From: Rhizobium herbae
GTDB lineage: Bacteria > Pseudomonadota > Alphaproteobacteria > Rhizobiales > Rhizobiaceae
Assembly: GCF_019511375.1 (NCBI RefSeq)
Contig: NZ_JAEUAO010000002.1
Coordinates: forward strand, 806,001 to 870,000
Direction: 5' to 3'
Length of the DNA stretch: 64,000 bases
A model generated the notes under the pieces. The model had not been told where the DNA came from. It worked only from the letters and a program-made list of their open reading frames with translations, and did no database searches. Both the position numbers and the translations under genes were made by a program. Shown here piece after piece: positions 8,370 to 17,937 of the stretch. Positions within the stretch are counted from its first letter, which is position 1, and each line of letters starts with the position of its first letter.

Positions 8370-9587
8370 GTGGCAGGTAGACTTGTTATTGCAGGCGGCG
8401 GTCAAGCCGCCTTTGCTCTGGTGGCGAAGCTTCGGGCCCTGAAGGATGAGCGTCCGGTGACGATTGTTGCGGCGGAAGCAAGCTACCCTTACCAGCGGCC
8501 GCCTTTGTCAAAGAAATATCTGCTGGGCGAAATGACCCTCGATCGGCTGCTGTACCGGCCCGAGAGTTGGTACGGCGAGCATAATGTCGATGTCCGGCTT
8601 TCAACGACCGTCACAGCCATCGACCGCGCCGCCAAAACCGTGACGCTGAGCGACGGCTCGAAGGTCGACTATGACGTGCTGGCGCTTGCCACGGGCTCGA
8701 CCCCGCGGAGACTGCCGGCCGGCGTCGGCGGCGATCTCGACGGGGTCTTCGTCGTGCGCGATTTCACCGATGCCGACCGCCTGGCCGAGGAGTTGAAGCC
8801 CGGCAGGCATGCCCTGATCATCGGCGGCGGTTATATCGGCCTGGAGGCGGCCGCCGTGGCGCGATCGAGCGGGCTTGACGTCACCGTCATCGAGATGGCC
8901 GACCGCATCCTGCAACGTGTTGCCTCGGCAGCAACCGCCAATCTCGTGCGCGAGATCCACAAGACGCACGGCGTCGATATTCGCGAGGGCACCGGGCTCG
9001 TCCGGTTGACCGGCGCGGATGGACATGTGACGGCTGCAGAATTGACCGATGGCTCGACGATCCCTGTGGATCTGGTGATCGTCGGTATCGGCGTGACCGC
9101 CAATGACGCGCTCGCCCATGACGCGGGCCTCGAGGTCGCCAATGGCATTGTCGTCGATCAATTCTCGCGTACGTCCGATCCAGCCATTTACGCCATGGGT
9201 GACTGTGCGGTTCTGCCGTGGAAGGATATGCGTATCCGGCTTGAATCGGTCCAGAACGCGGTCGATCAGGCTGAGGCGGTGGCGGCGCTGCTTGCCGGCG
9301 GCGAGGCTCCTTATCATCCGAACCCCTGGTTCTGGTCCGACCAGTATGACGTCAAGCTGCAGATCGCCGGCTTCGGCCTCGGTCACGACGAAACGATCGT
9401 GCGCAAAGGCCAGCGTGAGGGCAGCGTCTCTGTGTGGTACTTCATGCAGGGCAAGCTGATTGCCGTTGATGCGCTCAATGATGCGAAGGCCTATGTGACG
9501 GGCAAGAAGCTTCTTGAGCACGGGCTGACGCCCGACCGCGCCGTTCTCGAAAATCCCGAAGCCGATCTGAAAACGCTGGTGGCGTGA
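8370..9587 (+). CDS. FAD/NAD(P)-dependent ferredoxin-type reductase
   Basis: A 405-aa two-dinucleotide flavoprotein. The FAD-binding site is at the very start (LVIAGGGQAAFALVAKLR), the NAD(P) site at about residues 150-175 (IIGGGYIGLEAAAVARSSGL), and the second FAD motif YAMGDCAVLP near residue 275. The C-terminal domain matches the reductase_C region of rhodocoxin, putidaredoxin and terpredoxin reductases. It probably passes electrons from NAD(P)H to a small iron-sulfur protein. No ferredoxin or P450 is adjacent, so the partner is unknown. I chose GTG at 8370 because residues upstream of the GGGQAA fold are not conserved in the family. Confidence 0.9.
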   Translation: MAGRLVIAGGGQAAFALVAKLRALKDERPVTIVAAEASYPYQRPPLSKKYLLGEMTLDRLLYRPESWYGEHNVDVRLSTTVTAIDRAAKTVTLSDGSKVDYDVLALATGSTPRRLPAGVGGDLDGVFVVRDFTDADRLAEELKPGRHALIIGGGYIGLEAAAVARSSGLDVTVIEMADRILQRVASAATANLVREIHKTHGVDIREGTGLVRLTGADGHVTAAELTDGSTIPVDLVIVGIGVTANDALAHDAGLEVANGIVVDQFSRTSDPAIYAMGDCAVLPWKDMRIRLESVQNAVDQAEAVAALLAGGEAPYHPNPWFWSDQYDVKLQIAGFGLGHDETIVRKGQREGSVSVWYFMQGKLIAVDALNDAKAYVTGKKLLEHGLTPDRAVLENPEADLKTLVA

Positions 9588-9597
9588 ACCGCGGCCG

Positions 9598-10047
9598 CTA
9601 TTGATAATGGCTGCAAATCCGGCTCCCGCTTTCCAGCTGGAAGCGAGGAAAGCAGAAGACGCCGAGCAGGGATCCAGAACAGCGCTGTTCCAGCCCGTTC
9701 GATTCGCCGACGCAGAACACGGGTCGCCGCTGGCCGGATGCCAGAACGATGGTGGTCGAGAAGCAGAAGGATGAGGACGTTGCGGCCGCCTGTTCGAAAA
9801 GCCGTATAACGTGATCGCGGTCGGCACCGTCATAACAGCGCACGAGATTAAGCAGGCCACATTCCGGCCGACGCAAGCCGTGCATCGCCGCAGCGTTTTC
9901 TCCCAGCTGTAACAAGCCGTTCGAGAGATTGCCGATCCATCCCTCGGAGAAGCAGAACTGGTTCAGCAATTCCTGCCCGCTTTCGCCAATGGTAAAGGAA
10001 ACTGCGTCGGGAAACGGCGAAGGAGCCCTTCTTGCGATCTTAAACAA
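9598..10047 (-). CDS. Stand-alone PAS-like single-domain protein (paralogue 2)
   Basis: A 149-aa protein with the same layout as the protein at 1913-2329. It has the strand pair WIGNLSNGLLQLGE, a helix around LLNLVRCYDGADRDHVIRLF, then EQAAATSSSFCFSTTI, RPVFCVGES and LLGVFCFPRF. The order fits a PAS_3-type fold with nothing attached. The best start is a TTG at 10047, which lowers confidence in the N-terminus. It is convergent with the FAD oxidoreductase gene, ten bases apart. Its upstream side is an AT-rich gap of over 500 bases, which may carry its regulation. Confidence 0.6.
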   Translation of the reverse strand: MFKIARRAPSPFPDAVSFTIGESGQELLNQFCFSEGWIGNLSNGLLQLGENAAAMHGLRRPECGLLNLVRCYDGADRDHVIRLFEQAAATSSSFCFSTTIVLASGQRRPVFCVGESNGLEQRCSGSLLGVFCFPRFQLESGSRICSHYQ

Positions 10048-10065
10048 GGGCGACCCCGAAATATG

Positions 10066-10530
10066 CGCAAAGTCTGAAATTCATTCGCCTATTCCCATCA
10101 AGGGTTCGAAAGAAACAATTTCTATTTGCAAGCAAGTATCAGGGCGCGGCAAATATGTTTGCCGATCCTGCAATATATAGCTTATTCACAGATCAAATTT
10201 CAAGTCCCTGACCGGTGTTCGGACAGGAAAAAATAAATCTTGGGGCAATTCGAAATCAATTTGTATTATAATTGAAGATGCAATTGTGCGCTCGCATGGA
10301 AAATATGGAAAAATGTACATGCATGTCTTCGATATCAATAAGTATTACATTTTAAGAGTCTGAGTTTCACTTTTTCCGCGTTTATAATTGCTTTTACTTT
10401 CGGTCAATCGTCTTCCGATAAATATTTTGCCGCCGGGAGTGGATATTTCCGATTGCAAGACATTTTCGTGAATGCAATCAGAACATGATTCGCACACCTT
10501 TAGGCAATGGTAAAATGCCGTAGATGCTGA
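10066..10530. other. AT-rich gap without a convincing gene
   Basis: This 465-base stretch is far richer in A and T than its surroundings and holds no credible coding region on either strand. A perfect inverted repeat, CGGCAAA-TATG-TTTGCCG, lies at 10147-10164. It is upstream of the minus-strand PAS-like gene and downstream of groEL, so it may be a long regulatory region or the remnant of imported DNA. Confidence 0.5.
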
Positions 10531-10570
10531 CCTTTCTTGGGGGCTTCGATCAACTTTGGCGTCCCGATCG

Positions 10571-10599
10571 AAAAAAGGGCGGACCTTGCGGCCCGCCCT
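10571..10599 (-). terminator. Intrinsic terminator of groESL
   Basis: Read on the minus strand, a GC-rich hairpin with a 9-pair stem and one mismatch (arms within 10577-10598, loop GCAA) is followed by six T residues (10576-10571). It lies about 170 bases after the groEL stop codon, behind the duplicated groEL tail. Confidence 0.85.
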
Positions 10600-10634
10600 C
10601 TCTCGTCCGGAAAACCCGGAAAACCTTAGAGGTT

Positions 10635-12446
<1,812 letters not shown>

Positions 12447-12478
12447 TTATGGATTGAAAGGAAGAGAACCGGCCAGGA

Positions 12479-12775
12479 TCAGCCGATGACGCCCATGATG
12501 TCGGCTTCCTTCATGATCAGAAGGTCTTCGCCGTTGAGCTTGACTTCGGTGCCCGACCACTTGCCGAACAGGACACGGTCGCCAGCCTTGACGTCGAGAG
12601 CGATGAGCGCGCCCTTGTCGTCACGGGTGCCGGTGCCGACGGCGACGATTTCGCCTTCCTGCGGCTTTTCCTTGGCGGTGTCCGGAATGATGATGCCGCC
12701 CTTGGTCTTGGCTTCAGACTCGACGCGGCGTACGACGACGCGGTCATGCAGAGGACGGAAATTGGTGGTTGTCAT
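12479..12775 (-). CDS. groES: Co-chaperonin GroES
   Basis: The 98-aa lid subunit of the chaperonin, forming a heptamer on GroEL. Typical features are [16 protein letters not shown] at the N-terminus, the mobile loop around [18 protein letters not shown] (residues 20-37) and the C-terminal [16 protein letters not shown]. It is the first gene of the groESL operon. The CIRCE operator lies about 60 bases upstream of the start codon, consistent with HrcA repression. Confidence 0.99.
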   Translation of the reverse strand: MTTTNFRPLHDRVVVRRVESEAKTKGGIIIPDTAKEKPQEGEIVAVGTGTRDDKGALIALDVKAGDRVLFGKWSGTEVKLNGEDLLIMKEADIMGVIG

Positions 12776-12833
12776 TGTCTAATCCCTCGATCAAATGACT
12801 TCACGGATCGTGAACCGACCCGATGGATGGATG

Positions 12834-12860
12834 TTAGCACTCCTGTTGTGTGAGTGCTAG
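12834..12860 (-). promoter_or_regulatory. CIRCE operator (HrcA binding site)
   Basis: TTAGCACTC (12834-12842), nine spacer bases, then GAGTGCTAG (12852-12860). This matches the CIRCE consensus TTAGCACTC-N9-GAGTGCTAA except for the last base. It sits just downstream of the RpoH-type promoter and upstream of groES, where HrcA binding would block transcription. Confidence 0.97.
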
Positions 12861-12868
12861 CGCTCCCG

Positions 12869-12897
12869 AGATAAGGATGGCGGCTGATTGAGTCAAG
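12869..12897 (-). promoter_or_regulatory. RpoH (sigma-32) type heat-shock promoter of groESL
   Basis: On the minus strand CTTG is followed by 18 bases and CTTATCT, matching the alphaproteobacterial RpoH consensus CTTG-N17/18-CYTATNT. The -10 ends nine bases before the CIRCE element, so transcription would start at or in the operator. HrcA and RpoH therefore probably act together. Confidence 0.8.
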
Positions 12898-13041
12898 AAT
12901 GGGCCGGCAAGAATCTTTGCGGCGGGAATTCGATTGACTCGGTTTCTGCTTTTTTGTCTAATTGCCGCATGGGGTTTGCGAATTGCCCCACGAGGCGTCA
13001 TGCCATCACTTCGCGTCCAATCCCCGAAAAGGACGTAAATC

Positions 13042-13875
13042 ATGGCCTCGTTTAATGCTATTTCCACCGAAAAGCTTCTCCGTCTGATCGGCACCCCCAA
13101 GGGCCCGGTCGTTATCGATGTGCGCGACGAGGAGGATTTCGCCGCGCAGCCGCTTCTTCTGCCGGCGTCTTTCCGGCGCCCTTACGAGAGCGTGGGGCAG
13201 TGGGGCGCGGATTATCGCGGCCGCTGGGTCGTTGTCGTTTGCCAGAAAGGCAAGAAGCTCAGCGAAGGCGTCGCCGCCTGGCTGCGCAATGCCGGCGCCG
13301 AGGCGGAGGCGCTGGAAGGCGGGTTCGAAGCATGGCGGGCGGCAGGTCTGCCGCTCGTTCCGGTCGCGGCGCTGCCGGGTGAAAACGCCAATGGCGGTAC
13401 GGTCTGGGTGACGCGCGCTCGCCCGAAGATCGATCGCATAGCCTGCCCCTGGCTGATCCGCCGCTTCGTCGATCCGTCGGCGACGTTTCTCTTCGTCGCG
13501 GCCACGGAAGTCGAAGGCGTCGCAGCTCGGTTCGACGCCATGCCGTTCGACGTCGAAAATGTCTTTTGGAGCCACAGGGACGAGGACTGCACCTTCGACA
13601 CGATGGTCAAGGAATTCGGTCTCACATTTCCGGCACTTCAGCATCTCTCCCTGATTGTCCGAGCCGCCGATACCGACCGGCTCGATCTCGTTCCCGAAGC
13701 CGCCGGTCTGCTCGCGGCATCGCTCGGCCTCTCGCGGATGTTTGCCGACGATCTGGAGCAACTGGAAGCGGGCATGACATTCTACGACGCGTTCTATCGC
13801 TGGGCACGTGACGCCACGCAGGAAAAACACGAATGGGTGTCGCACGTCGCGAAGAAGGCAAAGAACCATGAATGA
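13042..13875 (+). CDS. Rhodanese-ChrB fusion, chromate resistance protein
   Basis: A 277-aa fusion. Residues 1-110 form a rhodanese-like domain (VVIDVRDEEDFAAQP at the start, VVVVCQKGKK with the candidate catalytic Cys, then GGFEAWRAAGLP). Residues 120-260 match the ChrB C-terminal domain (TVWVTRARPKIDRIACPWLI, then RRFVDPSATFLF). ChrB is linked to chromate sensing and resistance; the rhodanese half suggests sulfur transfer or thiol chemistry, which is inference. The stop overlaps the start of chrA by eight bases, giving a translationally coupled pair. It is divergent from groES across about 270 bases. Confidence 0.88.
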   Translation: MASFNAISTEKLLRLIGTPKGPVVIDVRDEEDFAAQPLLLPASFRRPYESVGQWGADYRGRWVVVVCQKGKKLSEGVAAWLRNAGAEAEALEGGFEAWRAAGLPLVPVAALPGENANGGTVWVTRARPKIDRIACPWLIRRFVDPSATFLFVAATEVEGVAARFDAMPFDVENVFWSHRDEDCTFDTMVKEFGLTFPALQHLSLIVRAADTDRLDLVPEAAGLLAASLGLSRMFADDLEQLEAGMTFYDAFYRWARDATQEKHEWVSHVAKKAKNHE

Positions 13876-15232
13876 AGCCGTGCAGATTGAGGCTCCCCCG
13901 GCGCATCCGACCTTCGCCGAGGCCACGAGGCTCTGGGCGAAGATCGGGGTATTGAGCTTCGGAGGCCCGGCGGGCCAGATCGCCCTGATGCACCGGGAAC
14001 TGGTGGAGGAGCGCCGCTGGATTTCCGAGAGCCGGTTTCTGCATGCGCTGAATTTCTGCATGCTCCTGCCGGGCCCCGAGGCGCAGCAGCTTGCCACCTA
14101 TGTCGGCTGGCTGTTGCACGGGACGCGCGGCGGCATCGTCGCCGGCACGCTTTTTGTGTTGCCGGGTTTCTTCGTTATCCTTTGCCTTTCTTCGGCCTAC
14201 GCACTGTTCCACGAAACGGATTGGCTCGCCGCTCTGTTCTTCGGGTTGAAGGCGGCGGTGTTGGCGATCGTCGTGGAAGCGGTCATTCGGGTTGGCCGCC
14301 GGGCTTTGAGGACCCGCTTTGCGGTGATCGTCGCGGCTCTGGCCTTCGCTGCACTTTTCTTCTTCGATCTGCCGTTTCCGCTGGTCGTTCTGGCGGCCGG
14401 CGTCGCCGGCTTCATCGCTTCCCATGCGCAATCGGCGGAAGGCAGGACCATGGCGGCGGCAAAGCAGGCCTTGGCCGACCGGCCCTCGGTCATCGACAGC
14501 AATTTCCCGGACGTCGTCTCGTCCTGGAGCAGGGCGATCGGCGTTCTCGGCGTCTGGCTGACGCTCTGGATCGCGCCGTTCGTCGTCGTCGGCGCAATCC
14601 TCGGTTTTGACAACGTCTATACGGCCATCGGACTGTTCTTTTCCAAGATGGCGGTTGTCACCTTCGGCGGCGCCTATGCCGTGCTTGCCTACGTCGCCCA
14701 GCAGGCCGTCGAGACCTATCACTGGCTGCGGCCCGGTGAGATGCTGGATGGACTGGCACTGGCCGAAACGACGCCGGGGCCGTTGGTGCTGGTGCTTTCC
14801 TTCGTCGGCTTCATGGCCGCGTTTCGCGCACCGCTCGGGCTCGACCCGCTCTTGGCCGGCCTGCTGGGGGCGACGCTTTCCACCTGGGTCACCTTCATTC
14901 CCTGCTTCCTGTGGATTTTCCTCGGCGCGCCCTATGTCGAGACCTTGCGCAACAACCGGGCGCTCTCAGGCGCGCTGGCGGCGATCTCGGCGGCGGTCAC
15001 CGGCGTCATCCTCAATCTGGCGCTCTGGTTCGGTCTGCACGTCCTTTTTTCGGAGACGGGACGGTATGCGAGCGGTCCGCTTTCGATGCCGCTTCCCGCC
15101 TGGCATACGTTTCAGCCTGCTGCCTTCCTGCTGACGCTTCTGGCGGTCCTGCTGCTCTTCAAGCTGAAGCGCGGGATCGTGACCACGCTTGTGGTCTGTG
15201 CTGTCGCGGGCTGGCTGATCGGCAGCTTTTAG
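13868..15232 (+). CDS. chrA: Chromate efflux transporter ChrA (two-domain form)
   Basis: A 454-aa inner-membrane transporter of the CHR family that expels chromate. It is a tandem duplication, the long-chain form. The first half has GVLSFGGPAGQIALMHREL with LLPGPEAQQLATYVGW; the second has VVTFGGAYAVLAYVAQQAVE with LAETTPGPLVLVLSFVG. Many hydrophobic helices follow each signature, and the C-terminus ends in a Leu-rich helix pair. I chose ATG at 13868, inside the last codons of the upstream ChrB-like gene. The pair forms a compact chromate-resistance module. Confidence 0.95.
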   Translation: MNEAVQIEAPPAHPTFAEATRLWAKIGVLSFGGPAGQIALMHRELVEERRWISESRFLHALNFCMLLPGPEAQQLATYVGWLLHGTRGGIVAGTLFVLPGFFVILCLSSAYALFHETDWLAALFFGLKAAVLAIVVEAVIRVGRRALRTRFAVIVAALAFAALFFFDLPFPLVVLAAGVAGFIASHAQSAEGRTMAAAKQALADRPSVIDSNFPDVVSSWSRAIGVLGVWLTLWIAPFVVVGAILGFDNVYTAIGLFFSKMAVVTFGGAYAVLAYVAQQAVETYHWLRPGEMLDGLALAETTPGPLVLVLSFVGFMAAFRAPLGLDPLLAGLLGATLSTWVTFIPCFLWIFLGAPYVETLRNNRALSGALAAISAAVTGVILNLALWFGLHVLFSETGRYASGPLSMPLPAWHTFQPAAFLLTLLAVLLLFKLKRGIVTTLVVCAVAGWLIGSF

Positions 15233-15355
15233 AAGGCCCGTTGGCTTCTGGCGGCCGATTCCTTGGGATTCGGTCGCCAATTTCCGCAAGGAGTCTTGTG
15301 TTTTCGGCGCCTGCCTGCGATGTCACCCCGGATATTTTTTCTGCGGGAAGCCAGC

Positions 15356-16204
15356 ATGGCCGTTCGGATCAACAGTTTTCGCGACATCGCAAACCGCTAT
15401 GATGTTATTCTGTGCGATGTCTGGGGTGTCCTGCACAACGGTGTCGCCGCCTTCAGGGAAGCCTGCGTAGCTCTGACGGAGGCCCGCGCCAGGGGGCTTA
15501 CCGTTGTCCTCATCACCAATTCGCCCCGTCCGCATCCCGGCGTCATCGTCCAGATCCGAGGCCTCGGCGTTCCTGATAGCGCCTATGATCGCATCGTCAC
15601 CTCCGGCGACGTGACCCGCGCGCTGATCTCCGCCGGGCCGAAGAAAATCTATTTCATCGGCGCCGAACGCGATCTTCCGCTGCTCGACGGTCTCGGTGTC
15701 GAATTGGTTTCTTCCGAGGATGCCGAAATCATCGTTTGCGCCGGATTCTTCGACGACGAGACAGAAACCGCCGAAGATTATCGCGCAACGCTGTCTGGCA
15801 TGGCCAAACGCAAGCTGCCCTTTATCTGCGCCAACCCCGACCTCGTCGTCGAGCGCGGTCATCGGCTCATTCCCTGCGCAGGCGCCATCGCCAAGGTCTA
15901 TGCGGAACTGGGCGGCGAAACGCGGATTTCCGGAAAGCCCTACGTGCCGATCTACCGCGCCTCCTTGTCGGAAGCAAAGGCCGTTCGCGGCGGCATTGAT
16001 CTGTCACGGGTGGTCGCCGTCGGTGATGGAATGCCGACCGACGTCAAGGGCGCGCAGGATTTCGGCCTCGATGTCCTCTATATCAGCGCGGGCATCCATG
16101 CGCTCGAATACATGCATGCTGAAAAGACGGACGAGACAAAACTCGCGGCGTTCCTGAAAAACGAGGGTGCCACGCCGAAATGGTGGATGCCCAGGTTGGC
16201 TTGA
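15356..16204 (+). CDS. HAD-superfamily class IIA hydrolase
   Basis: A 282-aa hydrolase of the NagD/PGP-like HAD group (TIGR01459 type). Motif I is VILCDVWGVLHNG (nucleophile Asp near residue 20; the usual D-x-D is D-V-W here). Motif II is VLITNSPRPHPGVI and motif IV is VVAVGDGMPTDVKGAQDFG. The D-V-W variant appears in this subfamily, so activity is uncertain. Members dephosphorylate small sugar or nucleotide phosphates; the substrate is unknown. I chose ATG at 15356 with GGGAAG upstream. It lies 123 bases before ribF, in a conserved rhizobial order. Confidence 0.88.
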   Translation: MAVRINSFRDIANRYDVILCDVWGVLHNGVAAFREACVALTEARARGLTVVLITNSPRPHPGVIVQIRGLGVPDSAYDRIVTSGDVTRALISAGPKKIYFIGAERDLPLLDGLGVELVSSEDAEIIVCAGFFDDETETAEDYRATLSGMAKRKLPFICANPDLVVERGHRLIPCAGAIAKVYAELGGETRISGKPYVPIYRASLSEAKAVRGGIDLSRVVAVGDGMPTDVKGAQDFGLDVLYISAGIHALEYMHAEKTDETKLAAFLKNEGATPKWWMPRLA

Positions 16205-16327
16205 AAAAAGGCTGGCAATAATTCCTTAAATCGGGTTCGAACTAAGGATAAAATTAGCAGAATTTCAAAGCATTGTAGCGACCTTTGCGCGCCTGAAAAG
16301 GCGCGGTGCTGTAGAGATGAGACTGGT

Positions 16328-17317
16328 GTGACGGACATGACGGTTTTCCATCGCAACGAGACCCGCGAACCATTGCCGCAAGCCTTGAGGGGCGGCGTCA
16401 TCGCCATCGGCAATTTCGACGGCGTGCATCGCGGTCACCAGTCGGTGTTGACCCGGGCGCTGGAGGAAGCGCGGGCGCGCCGCGTTCCGGCCCTGGTGCT
16501 GACCTTCGAGCCGCATCCGCGCACAGTCTTTCGCCCGGACCATCCGGTCTTCCGCCTGACGCCGGCGCCGCTCAAGGCCCGCATCCTGGAAGGCATGGGC
16601 TTTTCCGCCGTGATCGAATATCCGTTCGACCGCACGTTTTCGGAGCTTTCCGCCTCCGATTTCATCCGCTCCGTGCTGATGGACTGGCTGCATGCCGGCC
16701 ACGTCGTGACCGGCTTCGACTTCCATTTCGGCAAGGGCCGGGAAGGTGGTCCCGCCTTCCTGATGGCGGCCGGCGGCGAAAACGGCTTTGGCGTCACGCT
16801 GGTCGATGCCTTTCGCGACGAGAACGCCTCGGTGATCTCCTCCAGCCATATTCGCGGGCTGCTCGGCGAGGGTGACGTCGCACAGGCGGCCGGCATGCTT
16901 GGGTATCGCTATACGGTGGAATCGGAAGTGATCGGCGGCAAGAAGCTCGGCCGCACGCTCGGCTATCCCACAGCCAACATGCAATTGCCCCCTGAAGTCG
17001 AACTCAAGAACGGCATCTACGCCGTGCGCTTCCGCCGCGCCGATGGCAGTCTCCATGACGGGGTTGCCAGTTTCGGCAAGCGCCCGACGGTTGACCGCGA
17101 TGGCACGGCCCTGCTCGAAACCTTCGTCTTCGACTTTTCGGGCGATCTGTACGGCCAGATCTGTTCCGTCTCCTTCTTCGGCCATCTGCGCGACGAATTG
17201 AAGTTCGACGGTCTCGATCCGCTGGTAGTGCAGATGAAGCAGGATGAGGCGGAGGCGCGGGCGCTGCTCGCCGGTGTGCGGCCGCTCAGCGAGATCGACC
17301 TGCAGATTGCGTTTTAA
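16328..17317 (+). CDS. ribF: Bifunctional riboflavin kinase / FAD synthetase
   Basis: Makes FMN from riboflavin and FAD from FMN. The N-terminal adenylyltransferase domain has AIGNFDGVHRGHQSVLTRAL (residues 26-45), and the ISSSHIRGLLGEGDV segment follows. The C-terminal flavokinase domain begins near residue 195 with GKKLGRTLGYPTANM and continues with NGIYAVRF. Length (329 aa) is normal. The start is GTG at 16328 or ATG at 16337; neither has a convincing ribosome site. No FMN riboswitch precedes it. Confidence 0.96.
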   Translation: MTDMTVFHRNETREPLPQALRGGVIAIGNFDGVHRGHQSVLTRALEEARARRVPALVLTFEPHPRTVFRPDHPVFRLTPAPLKARILEGMGFSAVIEYPFDRTFSELSASDFIRSVLMDWLHAGHVVTGFDFHFGKGREGGPAFLMAAGGENGFGVTLVDAFRDENASVISSSHIRGLLGEGDVAQAAGMLGYRYTVESEVIGGKKLGRTLGYPTANMQLPPEVELKNGIYAVRFRRADGSLHDGVASFGKRPTVDRDGTALLETFVFDFSGDLYGQICSVSFFGHLRDELKFDGLDPLVVQMKQDEAEARALLAGVRPLSEIDLQIAF

Positions 17318-17402
17318 GCCGCGCCCCGGTTCACGCTTGGGCCAAATTGGTCGCGTATTGCGCGACCCAAGTCACACAACCCCACAGGAATGAGATAGAT
17401 CG

Positions 17403-17642
17403 ATGGCCCATACGCCGCGCCGGCCCGTAAATCCGATGGATGCCTCTGAAGCATTGTTCAAGCCGGCCAAAAAGCCGGTGGCGACTGCAATCGAACGGTG
17501 AGCCTTGCCGGAGACGAAGGAGCTTGTGTCGATTAAGATCGATAGCGCTGTGCTTGAATATTTTCAAAAGGACGGGCCGGGCTGGCAGGACCGCATCAAC
17601 GACGCGTTGCGGGCGGTGATGCAGACAAAGCCTGCCGCGTAG
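17403..17642 (+). pseudogene. BrnA-like antitoxin gene with an internal stop codon
   Basis: Translation from ATG at 17403 gives MAHTPRRPVNPMDASEALF and runs into TGA at 17499-17501 (codon 33). The same frame continues without a shift through ETKELVSIKIDSAVLEYF and GPGWQDRINDALRAVMQ to TAG at 17640. The second part is the ribbon-helix-helix region of BrnA antitoxins and the first matches their usual leader, so one reading frame appears split by a single nonsense change (CGA to TGA would do). AAGGAG at 17517-17522 precedes a GTG at 17526, so a shortened product is possible. No BrnT toxin gene is adjacent. Confidence 0.7.
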
Positions 17643-17937
17643 ACCGCGTCGAGCCCGGGCGGGCACGAAGCACGCCGGCAACGGGTTTGCGCAATCCTGC
17701 AGCGCCCGTCGCAAGCCTCTTCCTTTTCGCCCGAAAACGTCCTAAACAACCGGCCACCATGACCCGATATCGTCGATTGATACGTGATCAGCGAATTATT
17801 GGCCCGGCCTTCCCAGCGCTCTGATAGCCGCCGGAAGGTCCGGGTTTTCGGCGTTTGAGACAGGCGCCTCCGCTATTCCTTGAAGATATCCCGTTCGCAT
17901 GCGCGGCGAAACGCGCTCAGAGACGATTGCAAAAACC

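Noticed and set aside
16205..16327. FMN riboswitch before ribF
   Set aside because: The 123-base gap is AT-rich and lacks the conserved RFN segments; ribF here is not preceded by any clear fold.
17643..17937. T-box or tRNA-like leader before ileS
   Set aside because: No specifier-loop or T-box sequence is seen, and alphaproteobacteria do not normally use T-boxes.
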